The translations under genes were made by a program, and so were the position numbers. This document shows, piece after piece, positions 43,197 through 51,287 of a stretch of DNA of 63,496 bases. The notes below the pieces were generated by a model that did no database searches, was not told the DNA's origin, and saw nothing but the letters and a program-made list of their open reading frames with translations. The first letter of the stretch is position 1, and each line of letters starts with the position of its first letter. The DNA lies in contig JAQDCK010000009.1 in NCBI GenBank assembly GCA_027681045.1, forward strand, positions 1 to 63,496. Direction: 5' to 3'. The DNA is from Lactobacillaceae bacterium AF64-9pH9TA. GTDB taxonomy: Bacteria > Bacillota > Bacilli > Lactobacillales > Lactobacillaceae.

Positions 43197-43232
43197 AGAT
43201 GCAAAAATTCCTCCCTGAGATGCAAAGATTTT
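43197..43232. promoter_or_regulatory. Direct repeats 21 bp apart, candidate LytTR-binding sites
   Basis: AGATGCAAAAATT at 43197 and AGATGCAAAGATT at 43218, two helical turns apart. They lie in the divergent region between the LytTR operon and a small antitoxin-like gene. LytTR regulators bind paired direct repeats with this spacing. Confidence 0.5.
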
Positions 43233-43302
43233 GTTTGCGTATTACTTGGTGTCAGGACAAAACTAGCATAAAATTAGCATCAATAGAAAGGAGATATTTC
43301 CT

Positions 43303-43479
43303 ATGACTACAACGGATTTGCAAAGAAGTACGGAGAAAAATATAAATACAGCTCAGCCAACATATAAAGCTTCTACTCTTTTAGCAATGGAAGAAGCAAG
43401 GCGAATCTCTTGCGATCCAAGAGTACCAGGTTATGCTTCTCTTTCTGAATTAAAAGTTGCATTACTTGAAGAAGACTAA
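43303..43479 (+). CDS. Small RelB/DinJ-like orphan antitoxin
   Basis: A complete 58-residue gene. AAAGGAG (43287-43293) precedes ATG 43303, and a promoter-like TTGGTG-17-TAAAAT lies upstream. The C-terminal half, AMEEARRISCDPRVPGYASLSELKVAL, matches the toxin-binding tail of RelB/DinJ-type antitoxins (typical pattern ARR-I-DP-GY-S--EL). The first 20 residues (MTTTDLQRSTEKN) do not look like the usual ribbon-helix-helix domain. No toxin gene follows; a terminator and a convergent exonuclease gene do. It may be a solitary antitoxin remnant or an antidote to a toxin encoded elsewhere. Confidence 0.6.
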   Translation: MTTTDLQRSTEKNINTAQPTYKASTLLAMEEARRISCDPRVPGYASLSELKVALLEED

Positions 43480-43510
43480 ATATCACTTTACTGATCCACC
43501 CTAAGATGCA

Positions 43511-43547
43511 AATAGAGTCTCCAGAAAAATTCTGGAAGCTCTATTTT
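43511..43547. terminator. Bidirectional terminator
   Basis: AATAGAGTCTCCAGAA and TTCTGGAAGCTCTATTTT arms; ends both the antitoxin-like gene and the exonuclease operon. Confidence 0.72.
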
Positions 43548-44331
43548 ATTTCTGTAAAAGCAACATTAAGTCCTCATAGTCGATCACTGCCGTCCCTTTT
43601 TCAGCAGCTTTTTTACACTTGCTGGTGACATGATCCAGCTCGCCCTTTAGCAAGTAGTCAGTCACGCCAGACACTGAGCCGGTCACCTTGCCGCCGTGGC
43701 TTTGAATCAAACTGGTCAGCTCATATCTGGTTGCCTGGCGGAACTGGCCGGTAATCACAAAACGCTGGCCAGCCAGGCGGGAGTCAACCTGCTTGGGGGT
43801 AAAATCAATTATTTCCGTGGCTTTCGCTAAATCGCCATCGCGGAGCTTCTGGTAAACGATATTGTTGGTAATACAATCGCTAATGGCAATGTGGGAGTTG
43901 ATATTGATCCCGTAATAATCCTTCAGAGTCGACAGTCTGACGTTAGGGATAGGATCTAGAAATAGTCCCCTTTTTTTGTAACTATTGGCCAAAAGCAGGG
44001 TATCCAGTTTCGGATTAGCCACCGGATAGCCGTTATCGGCCAAAACATTGCAGTCAAAACTAAGTATATTGTGGCCAACCAAGGTATCGTCGCCGACAAA
44101 GTCCAAGAAGTCTGGCATAACTTCCTCAATCAAGGGAGCGGCATCAGTTTGGTAATTGCTGATGCCGGTCAGATGAGAGACGTAATCATTAATTTTCTCC
44201 AAGGGGTTAACATAAGTTGAGAACTTCGCTACGGTTTGGTCGTCTCTGACCTTTAATGCCCCAATTTGGATGATCTTTTTCCCGGTTGTTTCCAAGTCAA
44301 AAACCGTGTAGTCATGCAGTTTAGGATCCAT
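43546..44331 (-). CDS. DnaQ-type 3'-5' exonuclease with BRCT domain
   Basis: A protein of about 261 residues. Residues 8-165 form a DEDD exonuclease: FDLETTG (Exo I), LVGHNILSFDCNVL (Exo II), and a late acidic/His motif AISDCITN. Residues about 185-261 are a BRCT domain starting LAGQRFVITGQF and containing the SHGGKVTGSVSGVTDYLL signature. Such proteins occur as PolC-epsilon-like repair exonucleases in Firmicutes. Start MDPKLHD at 44331 overlaps the preceding gene by 1 codon or so and fits better than a longer frame to 44406. Confidence 0.82.
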   Translation of the reverse strand: MDPKLHDYTVFDLETTGKKIIQIGALKVRDDQTVAKFSTYVNPLEKINDYVSHLTGISNYQTDAAPLIEEVMPDFLDFVGDDTLVGHNILSFDCNVLADNGYPVANPKLDTLLLANSYKKRGLFLDPIPNVRLSTLKDYYGININSHIAISDCITNNIVYQKLRDGDLAKATEIIDFTPKQVDSRLAGQRFVITGQFRQATRYELTSLIQSHGGKVTGSVSGVTDYLLKGELDHVTSKCKKAAEKGTAVIDYEDLMLLLQK

Positions 44332-44335
44332 CTTG

Positions 44336-45004
44336 CTACTTCTTTCTCTCAGTAAAAGCCCGGCTTTCGTCCAGCATGGCCAGAACTTCTTCATCTGGCA
44401 GATCATTATTGAGCAGAACTGACAGCCAGTTTTGCTTATTCATGTGGTAAGCCGGGAAAAAATCTGCCTTTTTCAACAAAGCAGGCAATTTTTCCTCAGC
44501 CAGCTTCAAATTAAGTACCGCGGCTTCCTGCTGGTCTTTCTCATCACCTGTCAACTTGCCTAGAGACACAGCCATCAGCAAGCCATACCATTTCCGGTTC
44601 TGGGGATTACGGAAGACAGCGTAGTCCGGGAATTTCTTAAAAGGGAAATCCGGCTCATCACCGTAGCGGGACTTAATTTCATCCTTGATCCTGTCTGCCT
44701 GGGCTTTGACGAAGCATTTACCGGCAATATCCTGCAAAATCGCCCTGTATTCCGCCTTGACTACGGCGCTGAAGCTGCCTGTGTTACTTTCAACGCGGAG
44801 TAAAAGATATTCCTCCCCAGTATCAAGATCATAGACATTACCGCTGACCTTACCAGCTGAAGAAATTCTAATTTTTGCGAGAAAATTAGCACTTTTCAAG
44901 GGAACTTCAAGATAATAGTCATCACCATTTTTCTTGAAGCCATAGGCGGCCAGCTTATTAAACCTGCACTGTCTTTTAGCAAAAATCTCTTCTTCTACGT
45001 CCAT
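44336..45004 (-). CDS. MmcQ/YjbR-like protein
   Basis: A 222-residue protein whose C-terminal half contains the YjbR/MmcQ (CyaY-like) features: YGDEPDFPFKKFPDYAVFRNPQNRKWYGLLM and the ending YHMNKQNWLSVLLNNDLPDEEVLAMLDESRAF. The N-terminal 110 residues are an extra beta-rich region found in many lactobacillar members. Function is unknown; family members are described as DNA-binding-like. It is first or second in a unit with the exonuclease-BRCT gene. Confidence 0.75.
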   Translation of the reverse strand: MDVEEEIFAKRQCRFNKLAAYGFKKNGDDYYLEVPLKSANFLAKIRISSAGKVSGNVYDLDTGEEYLLLRVESNTGSFSAVVKAEYRAILQDIAGKCFVKAQADRIKDEIKSRYGDEPDFPFKKFPDYAVFRNPQNRKWYGLLMAVSLGKLTGDEKDQQEAAVLNLKLAEEKLPALLKKADFFPAYHMNKQNWLSVLLNNDLPDEEVLAMLDESRAFTERKK

Positions 45005-45017
45005 TTTTCACCTCAAA

Positions 45018-45791
45018 CTAGCTCTTATATGCCGGGTTAGCCTGGCGGACAGAGCCGCCAAATTCCTTAAGCAGGCGGGAAAAAGCCCCTTCAACCGAAA
45101 CTGGCAGGTCCACATGCGCTATGTAGTTCTTCCCGCGCGGCCCATAGCCTTCTTCGTCATCTCTTAAGCGAGGAATCTCGCCCATGAGCAGGCTGATATA
45201 ACGGTCCATTGGCCACATGCCAGGGATTTCCTTATCATAAGCCAGCTGTCCGTCTTTCTCCAAGACATGAACCTGGTAAGCCGCGTAATTAATGATGGTC
45301 AGCTCTGGTCGGTACTTGCGTAACACGGCACTTAAGCGCAGCTGCATGGTCGCGTCCTGGCAGAGGATGACCGATGACAGATCAATATTATGACGGTTAA
45401 GCAGGTCTAACAAGTAAGTGATATTGTTGCCAGAATTGGTCGACTGGCATTCAAGTAAATCGGCAGTAATCTGGTACTTTCTTTGTACATAGGCGGCAAA
45501 AATCTCCGCTTCTGATAAAGAGTCCACTTCCAGATCCGGAAAGGCAGCTTTTGCCTGGGCCCGCAAGCCATCAGTGGTATGGCCATGGCCGCCGACGATG
45601 ATATACTTTTTGGCAATCCCAGCCTTTTTAGCCGCGGCAAAAATATCCCCGCCGGGCAGAATGCTGCCGCCAAATAAAACGAAAGAGTCGGCTTGGGGGA
45701 TGCCATATTTTTCTTCTAAAGCTGTCTGAGTCAAGGCCGGCAAGTCGCGGGGACCTAAGTAGTCAGCCAGGGTATTGATGTCGTTAATCAT
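45018..45791 (-). CDS. YdcF-like DUF218 protein
   Basis: A 257-residue protein of the DUF218/YdcF group. FVLFGGSILPGGDIF near residue 37 and KYIIVGGHGHTTDGLRAQ form the nucleotide-binding-like core, followed by ECQSTNSGNNITYLLDLL and VILCQDATMQLRLSAVL. YdcF-like proteins have an S-adenosylmethionine-binding Rossmann-like fold and unknown biological role. The gene overlaps the stop of a GNAT fragment upstream, so it was probably in an operon with the intact acetyltransferase. Confidence 0.75.
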   Translation of the reverse strand: MINDINTLADYLGPRDLPALTQTALEEKYGIPQADSFVLFGGSILPGGDIFAAAKKAGIAKKYIIVGGHGHTTDGLRAQAKAAFPDLEVDSLSEAEIFAAYVQRKYQITADLLECQSTNSGNNITYLLDLLNRHNIDLSSVILCQDATMQLRLSAVLRKYRPELTIINYAAYQVHVLEKDGQLAYDKEIPGMWPMDRYISLLMGEIPRLRDDEEGYGPRGKNYIAHVDLPVSVEGAFSRLLKEFGGSVRQANPAYKS

Positions 45792-45957
45792 TTTTCATCT
45801 CCGGAAAAGGAATGATCGTTGGTGCAGGCATGGTATGCTCACCCAGCATCTTTTCCATCCAGACCATGTCATACCAGCGGTCGAATTTATAGCCGCACTG
45901 GTGGAAACGGCCGACAAATTTGTAGCCTAAGTGCTCATAGTACCTGCTTGCTAACAG
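45784..45957 (-). pseudogene. GNAT acetyltransferase, C-terminal fragment
   Basis: A frame of about 55 residues reading SRYYEHLGYKFVGRFHQCGYKFDRWYDMVWMEKML, the C-terminus of a phosphinothricin-acetyltransferase-like GNAT. There is no start codon, acetyl-CoA loop or N-terminal two thirds. The homology ends abruptly near 45957, so a deletion removed the 5' part. Its stop overlaps the YdcF-like start. Confidence 0.7.
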
Positions 45958-46108
45958 CTTTATTTTACCATGAAGAAAAAATAAACCGTTTTATTATTTT
46001 CTGCTTATAAAATAAATAACATATGGTATCATAAAGCTTGTAAGCGTAACCAACGCTGCAAGGAAAAAGATAAGCGATATTAGCATTGTGTTTTAAGGAG
46101 AAAAAATA

Positions 46109-47866
46109 ATGACCGAATACAGAGCTAAAGCCCATGGTTTCAACTCGGAGATCACGGCAATCGTTGAAGTCGAAAACGGTGAGATCCTCAAGATCAGCGC
46201 TGAAGGCGAAGTGCCAAACACGATCGGCGCTCTTGGGGTTGACACCTGGCTGGAAGAAGCTAACGCTGAGCATTCAGTCGAGGTAGATGCTATTTCTGGT
46301 GCCTCAGTTTCAACCGGTGCCTTAAGAAAGGCAGCTCAAATGGCTTATGCGGAAGCTACTGGCGGGGATATTGACGCTATCTCTTCTGTTTCTATTCATA
46401 ACCAGCCTAACAACTATCCCCTCCTCAAGGAAAAGTTCTATGAAGGCGACATTGAATTCGACGACGAATATGATGTGATCGTTGTCGGTGCAGGTGGTGC
46501 CGGACTTTCTGCTGCAGCAACGGCTGCGGAAAATGGCGCCAGTGTCTTGGCGATTGAAAAGCAAGGCATTCCTGGCGGGACGACCAGCCTTTCCGGCGGG
46601 GTTATGCAGGCGGCTGGCACTAAGTACCAAAAGGAATTCACTGACTACAAGGACGATACGCCTCAAAAGCACGAAGCTGAATATTTGGCTGCTGGTGAAG
46701 GCCGTTTATATGAACCGCTTGTCCGTGACTTTACCCAGAATGCCGGCAAAAATTTGGAATGGCTGGAAGACAAAGTTGGCGTTAAGTGGACCAGCGTGTA
46801 TGGCCACACTGAAATTCCTTATGCAAAAGATTCCTTTGCAGACAGAATTCACGTCTATGAAGGCGGCGGTGCTGGCGGCAACGGGATTATCGCAACCCGC
46901 AAGCTCTACGAATACGCCTTAAATCAAGGGGCGGAATTCCAATTTGACACAGCTGTTGTTGCTTTGGTCTTAAAGGACGAGACCTCTAGTGAAGTAGCCG
47001 GGGTGATTGCGGAACAAGACGGCGTGCTCTACGCCTTTAAGGCCAACCGTGGGGTAATTCTGTCAGCTGCCTCAATTGACCAAAACGTAGAACTGGCTAA
47101 GGACCTCAGTCCGCAGCATTATGAAGACGTTAAGCGCCACCTCTGCTGGTCTGTTGCTTCTGACAGAGGCGACGGGATCGTGATGGGGATGAACATTGGC
47201 GCGGCTGTCACTGGATTTGGCGGCACGATTGACTTTGATGCCCGGACTGGTAACGGGACTGACGACCGTCTGCCAACTATCCCGTCAATTTTTGTTAACG
47301 GACAGGGATTGCGCTTTGTCAATGAAGACTCGACCTACGCTTATGGCTTCCGGGCAATTTTCAACGAAGAGAAGAAACTGGGCAAGCCAACCTACCAGAT
47401 TTTTGGCAAGGACTCAATTACCGCGTCGGCTTCTCCATGGAATGAAGCAAGCCTGGCCAAGGACGTTGAAAGCGGCTTAGTTAAGACTGCCGACGGTTTG
47501 AAAGAACTGGCGGAAAAGGTTGGCATACCCGCAGAAAACCTAGTCAAAAGCGTGGAAACCTGGAATAAGCACGCGGCTGAAGGCAGAGATCCGGAATATG
47601 AACGGACCATGGGCGTTAAGCCATTTAGCGGACCTTACTATGCCTACACCAACACGCCCGGCAACCTGGGCGCGATTGGCGGCTTGAAGATCAACGCGCA
47701 GTGCAATGTCATCGACAACTTTGGACAACCGATTCCTGGCCTTTACGCTGCCGGGATGAACGCCGGCGGCTGGATCGGATCCTACTACCCAGGCTCAGGT
47801 ACGGCAGTATCTGGAGCCATCCATCAAGGCCGCAGAGCGGCTAAGTCGATTCTTGGCTTGAGTTAA
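46109..47866 (+). CDS. Soluble fumarate/urocanate-reductase-type flavoprotein with FMN-binding domain
   Basis: A 585-residue two-domain enzyme. Residues 1-85 are an FMN_bind domain ending in the flavin-transfer motif DAISGASVSTGALRKAA, where FMN is linked covalently to Ser/Thr. Residues about 115-585 are the FAD_binding_2 catalytic domain: VIVVGAGGAGLSAAATAAENGASVLAIEKQG and, at the end, GLYAAGMNAGGWIGSYYPGSGTAVSGAIHQGRRA. It lacks a haem domain and signal peptide, so the electron donor is cytosolic. Related enzymes reduce fumarate, urocanate or similar enoates. AAGGAG precedes ATG 46109. A GCATCCC hairpin terminates it. Confidence 0.87.
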   Translation: MTEYRAKAHGFNSEITAIVEVENGEILKISAEGEVPNTIGALGVDTWLEEANAEHSVEVDAISGASVSTGALRKAAQMAYAEATGGDIDAISSVSIHNQPNNYPLLKEKFYEGDIEFDDEYDVIVVGAGGAGLSAAATAAENGASVLAIEKQGIPGGTTSLSGGVMQAAGTKYQKEFTDYKDDTPQKHEAEYLAAGEGRLYEPLVRDFTQNAGKNLEWLEDKVGVKWTSVYGHTEIPYAKDSFADRIHVYEGGGAGGNGIIATRKLYEYALNQGAEFQFDTAVVALVLKDETSSEVAGVIAEQDGVLYAFKANRGVILSAASIDQNVELAKDLSPQHYEDVKRHLCWSVASDRGDGIVMGMNIGAAVTGFGGTIDFDARTGNGTDDRLPTIPSIFVNGQGLRFVNEDSTYAYGFRAIFNEEKKLGKPTYQIFGKDSITASASPWNEASLAKDVESGLVKTADGLKELAEKVGIPAENLVKSVETWNKHAAEGRDPEYERTMGVKPFSGPYYAYTNTPGNLGAIGGLKINAQCNVIDNFGQPIPGLYAAGMNAGGWIGSYYPGSGTAVSGAIHQGRRAAKSILGLS

Positions 47867-47881
47867 TAACTTAATAGGCGC

Positions 47882-47927
47882 AAAAATGCATCCCTGGTAT
47901 GAAAGGTCATACTTAGGGATGCATTTT
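47882..47927. terminator. GCATCCC-type bidirectional terminator, copy 5
   Basis: AAAATGCATCCCT and AGGGATGCATTTT arms with inner GGTATGA/TCATACT pairing. Shared by the flavoprotein and the convergent methylase. Confidence 0.72.
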
Positions 47928-47931
47928 CGCT

Positions 47932-48666
47932 TTACTCTTTGTTTGTATCAACTAACTCTTCTTTGTAGACGTCAACAATTTGAGTAGGCTTATATTGGAG
48001 ATAAGAATCCTTTGATTTTACCTCATGGGTATCTGGATCGAAATCAGTAAATAAGTCTAGCTGTGAATATTCTGGAACGACTAAACCACTATCGCTCTGC
48101 TCGCCTTCAACAATCGACTCAAAAGTCTGAGTTGTTCGCTTAACCCAAATCCGTACATCTTGCCTATATGAAGCCCATTCACTGAAAATGATAGGCTGAT
48201 CATAAACGTTCTTATAAGTCAGAGTGTTGCCTTGAACCATGTTGGCATAAATGATAGTTTTAGCACTTTTCAAAACCTTAGGCTTGCCATGTTCTGGTTG
48301 CCCCTTTGCCTTGAGTCCTCTAAGATACTCGACTACAAAAGTTTGGTACATGTTGTGCCGAAGCATTTTATAGTTATCTTCCATCAGTTCAATGCCGTAA
48401 AGAGATGAAAGTCCCAGCAAAATTCTATCTTCATAGTTATCAACTGAAGTACTGCCTTCAAGAGCTACCTGCATCTTACGTGTAAGTAGTTCTGTTAAGA
48501 AAGCTCCCTCACCAGCTGCTGGCTCTAAAAAAGTAGCAGTTATGTCATTTACTTTAACACTAATTTCCGGTTGATCCAGCATCAGATCAACTATGTTCTT
48601 TGGTGTAAATACTTCACCGAAATCCTTGACCCGATCTGCTGATTTGATCAATCGTTCATCAGTCAT
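47932..48666 (-). CDS. N6-adenine DNA methyltransferase subunit of an R-M system
   Basis: A 244-residue protein. RVKDFGEVFTPKNIVDLML opens an Eco57I-like methylase fold, and the SAM motif I is FLEPAAGEGAFLTELL. The NPPY catalytic motif is not present in this polypeptide, so it probably worked together with the larger methylase encoded upstream, whose 3' end overlaps this start (TAATG). The C-terminus (QLDLFTDFD) is typical of the companion-subunit family. With that partner truncated by the tet(W) element, the modification activity is probably lost. Confidence 0.78.
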   Translation of the reverse strand: MTDERLIKSADRVKDFGEVFTPKNIVDLMLDQPEISVKVNDITATFLEPAAGEGAFLTELLTRKMQVALEGSTSVDNYEDRILLGLSSLYGIELMEDNYKMLRHNMYQTFVVEYLRGLKAKGQPEHGKPKVLKSAKTIIYANMVQGNTLTYKNVYDQPIIFSEWASYRQDVRIWVKRTTQTFESIVEGEQSDSGLVVPEYSQLDLFTDFDPDTHEVKSKDSYLQYKPTQIVDVYKEELVDTNKE

Positions 48667-49079
48667 TAATCCATTGCCTGCACTTTCGTTTCAATAAAGT
48701 TGATTTCGTCCTCAGTGAGATTATATTTCTTGTATAGCTGTTGATCAATTTCTGGGATTGACTTTGTCCAGTCAATATAAGAGTTAGGGGTAAAGTCTTG
48801 AAGTGGAACACATCTCCAAGTCGAAGTGGGATTGTGTTGGGTTGTTTTCAAAATTCCCAACATGGTTCTAGCAAATTTTGATTTAATATATTTCAAACAA
48901 GCTTCTGCTTCTTCTTTAGTATTAAATTTTCCAATTCCAATAAATGATTGCGTATAGCCAATAAGTGGCGTGCCAATAAGTGGCGTGCTTAATACTTCAC
49001 CTATTGCACCAGAACCATTAGCCGCTGGAACTAAGACCTTGTACTTGTTAAAGTTCTCACCACTGATATCACTGTTGGT
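48666..49079 (-). pseudogene. C-terminal target-recognition part of an Eco57I-type methylase
   Basis: An open frame enters from about 49079 and ends at 48666, giving about 137 residues. It includes KYKVLVPAANGSGAIGE, TQSFIGIGKFNTKEEAEACLKYIKSKFARTMLG and the ending IPEIDQQLYKKYNLTEDEINFIE, the C-terminal region of Eco57I-like restriction-modification methylases. There is no start or catalytic domain. The homology stops where the tet(W)-carrying element begins. A 15-bp tandem duplication encodes GTPLIGTPLIG. Confidence 0.75.
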
Positions 49080-50280
49080 AGATGGTCAGGGTCTTGGCGG
49101 CCTGTTTCAGATTGTGTATCTTCGCCCATCGTTCATAGCCTTTGCCCTTGCCCTCGGCCATCTTCTGCTCAATGTCCACAAGCCGCTGCACACTGTCCTG
49201 TCTGGGGTCGATTTTCCCTGTCTTTTCGCCCTGTAAGCGGCCTTTCCCGGCGTGTAGGTATTCGGGTATGGCTGCGGTCTGTTCGGCGGCTCTGGCGGCT
49301 TGGTGCTGCGGGGTGTAGCGAACCGTTACGCCCCTCTGGGCGTTCTGCTCCAAAACGGCAAGGACGGCGGTGCGGTCAAAGTCGCCGCCCAGCTTCCGGG
49401 CGGTGATAGGCTTCGTCCTGTCTGGCGTGAGGTAGGACAGCCGCCCCCGGCTCTCCTTGACGGTCACACCCTCCCGCAACAGCAGAGAGGAAAACTCGTC
49501 AAAGCTGGCAGCGGTGGCAAGGGCTTTCCGTAGGGTCTGCCGCAGCTTCTCCTTGTTCGTTTCAAACTTGGTCTGCCGGGGCGTGATACCGCCTGCAATC
49601 ATGGGGGCGTTCTGCTTGTCCAGTGCGGCCTGTCCCTTTTTCTGCGCCCAATATTCCCGGTCTGTGACACGGTTCTTGTTGCCGTTCAAGAGGTCGATTT
49701 GGTAAAGTCCTTCCCGGTGGCACATCTCCATGACCTCGGACTTGAAGTAGCGTAGGGCTGCGTCGGTGCAGCGGTGCTTGCACCCGGCTTTCGTGTCCGC
49801 TTGCCTGTCCATGTAGGGCAGGAACGGCACTTCCTCTATCCGCAGGCTGTTAATGACGATATGCACATGGATGTTGCCGCTGTGGTTATGCCCGTCCGGG
49901 TGGGTGCAGACAAGGGCCTGATGGCCGGGGAAATGCTCTTTACAGAATTGCTCCCCCAACGCCTGCGCCCGGTCTACGGTCAGGCCGTTGTCCGGCCCGT
50001 CCCGTGGGTCAAAGCTGATGATATAGTGGTGGCTTTTCACATCCTCCCGCCGCTGATTTTTCTCATAGCGGAGATTGGAGCGCATACACGCAACGGCAAA
50101 ATCCTCGCCGCCGCAGTTCAGCGTGGACAAGCGATAATCCTCACGGGGGATAAGCCTGCCGTTTTCATCAAGGACGGGCTTCATAGTAAATTCGTCATGC
50201 TCAAAGAGCAGGTATTGTTCGGCGGCTCCGTAGTCGGCGTTCTTAGAGCCTAAATGCTTGAGTGTTGCCAACGGCGTCAC
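49069..50280 (-). CDS. Relaxase/mobilisation protein, C-terminally truncated
   Basis: A 403-residue relaxase N-terminus of the MobA/VirD2 (MOBP-like) type found in Clostridia-associated elements. The metal-binding three-His motif is HNHSGNIHVHIVIN (about residues 131-144). The conserved YEKNQRREDVKSHHYIISFDPRD precedes it. The nicking Tyr is probably the one in NADYGAAEQYL near residue 17. It would nick the transfer origin with MobC. It begins with GTG at 50280 inside the mobC 3' end. The C-terminus ends abruptly at the R-M junction, where its frame runs into host DNA (TIYQQ), so activity may be impaired. Confidence 0.82.
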   Translation of the reverse strand: MTPLATLKHLGSKNADYGAAEQYLLFEHDEFTMKPVLDENGRLIPREDYRLSTLNCGGEDFAVACMRSNLRYEKNQRREDVKSHHYIISFDPRDGPDNGLTVDRAQALGEQFCKEHFPGHQALVCTHPDGHNHSGNIHVHIVINSLRIEEVPFLPYMDRQADTKAGCKHRCTDAALRYFKSEVMEMCHREGLYQIDLLNGNKNRVTDREYWAQKKGQAALDKQNAPMIAGGITPRQTKFETNKEKLRQTLRKALATAASFDEFSSLLLREGVTVKESRGRLSYLTPDRTKPITARKLGGDFDRTAVLAVLEQNAQRGVTVRYTPQHQAARAAEQTAAIPEYLHAGKGRLQGEKTGKIDPRQDSVQRLVDIEQKMAEGKGKGYERWAKIHNLKQAAKTLTIYQQ

Positions 50281-50641
50281 CTACTTTCTTTAGGACTTCA
50301 TACTTGAGGGCGGCAAGGTCGGCGGCCGCTTCCCGCAATTCCTTTGCCATAGCCGGGTAGGGGCTATGCCACTCGTTGAGGGTGCGGGCAATCTGGTTGA
50401 GATTGCCGCCAATCCTGCCGTACTCGGCTGTGAGCTTCCCGACAGCGGAGAGCAGCTCGTCATTGACTGACGACACATGGAGTACGGGGCGTATGGTAGT
50501 GCGCCGGATGGCCTGCCGGAGAAATTCGGACTGACTGATACCATAGGGCGCAAGCCGTTCTGTGAAGTCGGCGTATTCTTCATCGGTCAGCCGGGTTTTC
50601 ACAACATGGCTGCGGTGGGGGGTGTTGTATCGCTTCGGCAT
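50243..50641 (-). CDS. mobC: MobC-like relaxosome accessory protein
   Basis: A protein of about 132 residues starting MPKRYNTPHRSHVVKTRLTDEEYADF (ribbon-helix-helix-like N-terminus). The typical MobC C-terminal motif is GRIGGNLNQIARTLNEW (about residues 82-98). It helps the relaxase bind and melt the transfer origin. AAAGGAGG precedes ATG 50641. Its 3' end overlaps the relaxase start by 38 nt, the usual arrangement. Confidence 0.85.
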   Translation of the reverse strand: MPKRYNTPHRSHVVKTRLTDEEYADFTERLAPYGISQSEFLRQAIRRTTIRPVLHVSSVNDELLSAVGKLTAEYGRIGGNLNQIARTLNEWHSPYPAMAKELREAAADLAALKYEVLKKVGDAVGNTQAFRL

Positions 50642-50689
50642 GGGCTGTAAACCTCCTTTCACTTATCACAAAAAATGGGCTGGTCTGTT

Positions 50690-50900
50690 AGCTATTTTCG
50701 GGGCATTTCCTGTCTGCCGGACAGAAATATTTTTGCGGCGTAAGCCGCATAGCAGGGTTTGGGGAAGGCACTCCCCAACAAGTTTCCCGCGAGGGGCAAA
50801 ACCGCAGAATTGCGGATTTTGGCACCGTGGTAGAAACTTGCTCTAAGTAAGCCGTAGATTTCCCCTTGCACTTACTACTCGTATAGCTGCCGCCTGTTTT
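50690..50900. other. Candidate transfer origin upstream of mobC
   Basis: Directly upstream of mobC lie dense short inverted repeats: GCGGCGTAAGCCGC near 50735, GGGGAAGGCACTCCCC near 50761 and CCGCAGAATTGCGG near 50802. These are followed by an AGTAAGTGCAAGGGG-like segment (minus strand, near 50875) similar to nick regions of mobilisable plasmids. The remaining stretch to 51287 has no gene. Confidence 0.45.
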
Positions 50901-51287
50901 GGCCGGATTTCTGCAAAAATCTTACGGCGTGGGGCGATTTTTACCCGCAGTTCTTTCTTTCCGCTAAAGATACATTTCAAAGGCCGCCAGCTACCCGCTT
51001 GCCGGGAATTTTCTCAAATTTTCCTTTGCCTTAGAAATACAGAAAATGCAGATTTGGCTACCGCCGCAGAAAATTTTTTGTTTCCGGCTTCACCTACCTA
51101 CTACGGATGACTTTGCGATTTTGCCAAACGGATAAAGAAAAAAGCAGCAAATCTTTTTCAGACTTACTGCTTTCGCTGGCCGCCGATGGGCGGTGGATAT
51201 TCAGTTTTGAAAGTTCAGGTCAGGTTGGCCCGATGATGGATAGCACAATAAATTCCTGTTTTCCCTTTAAGGCATTGTGCATTTTTT

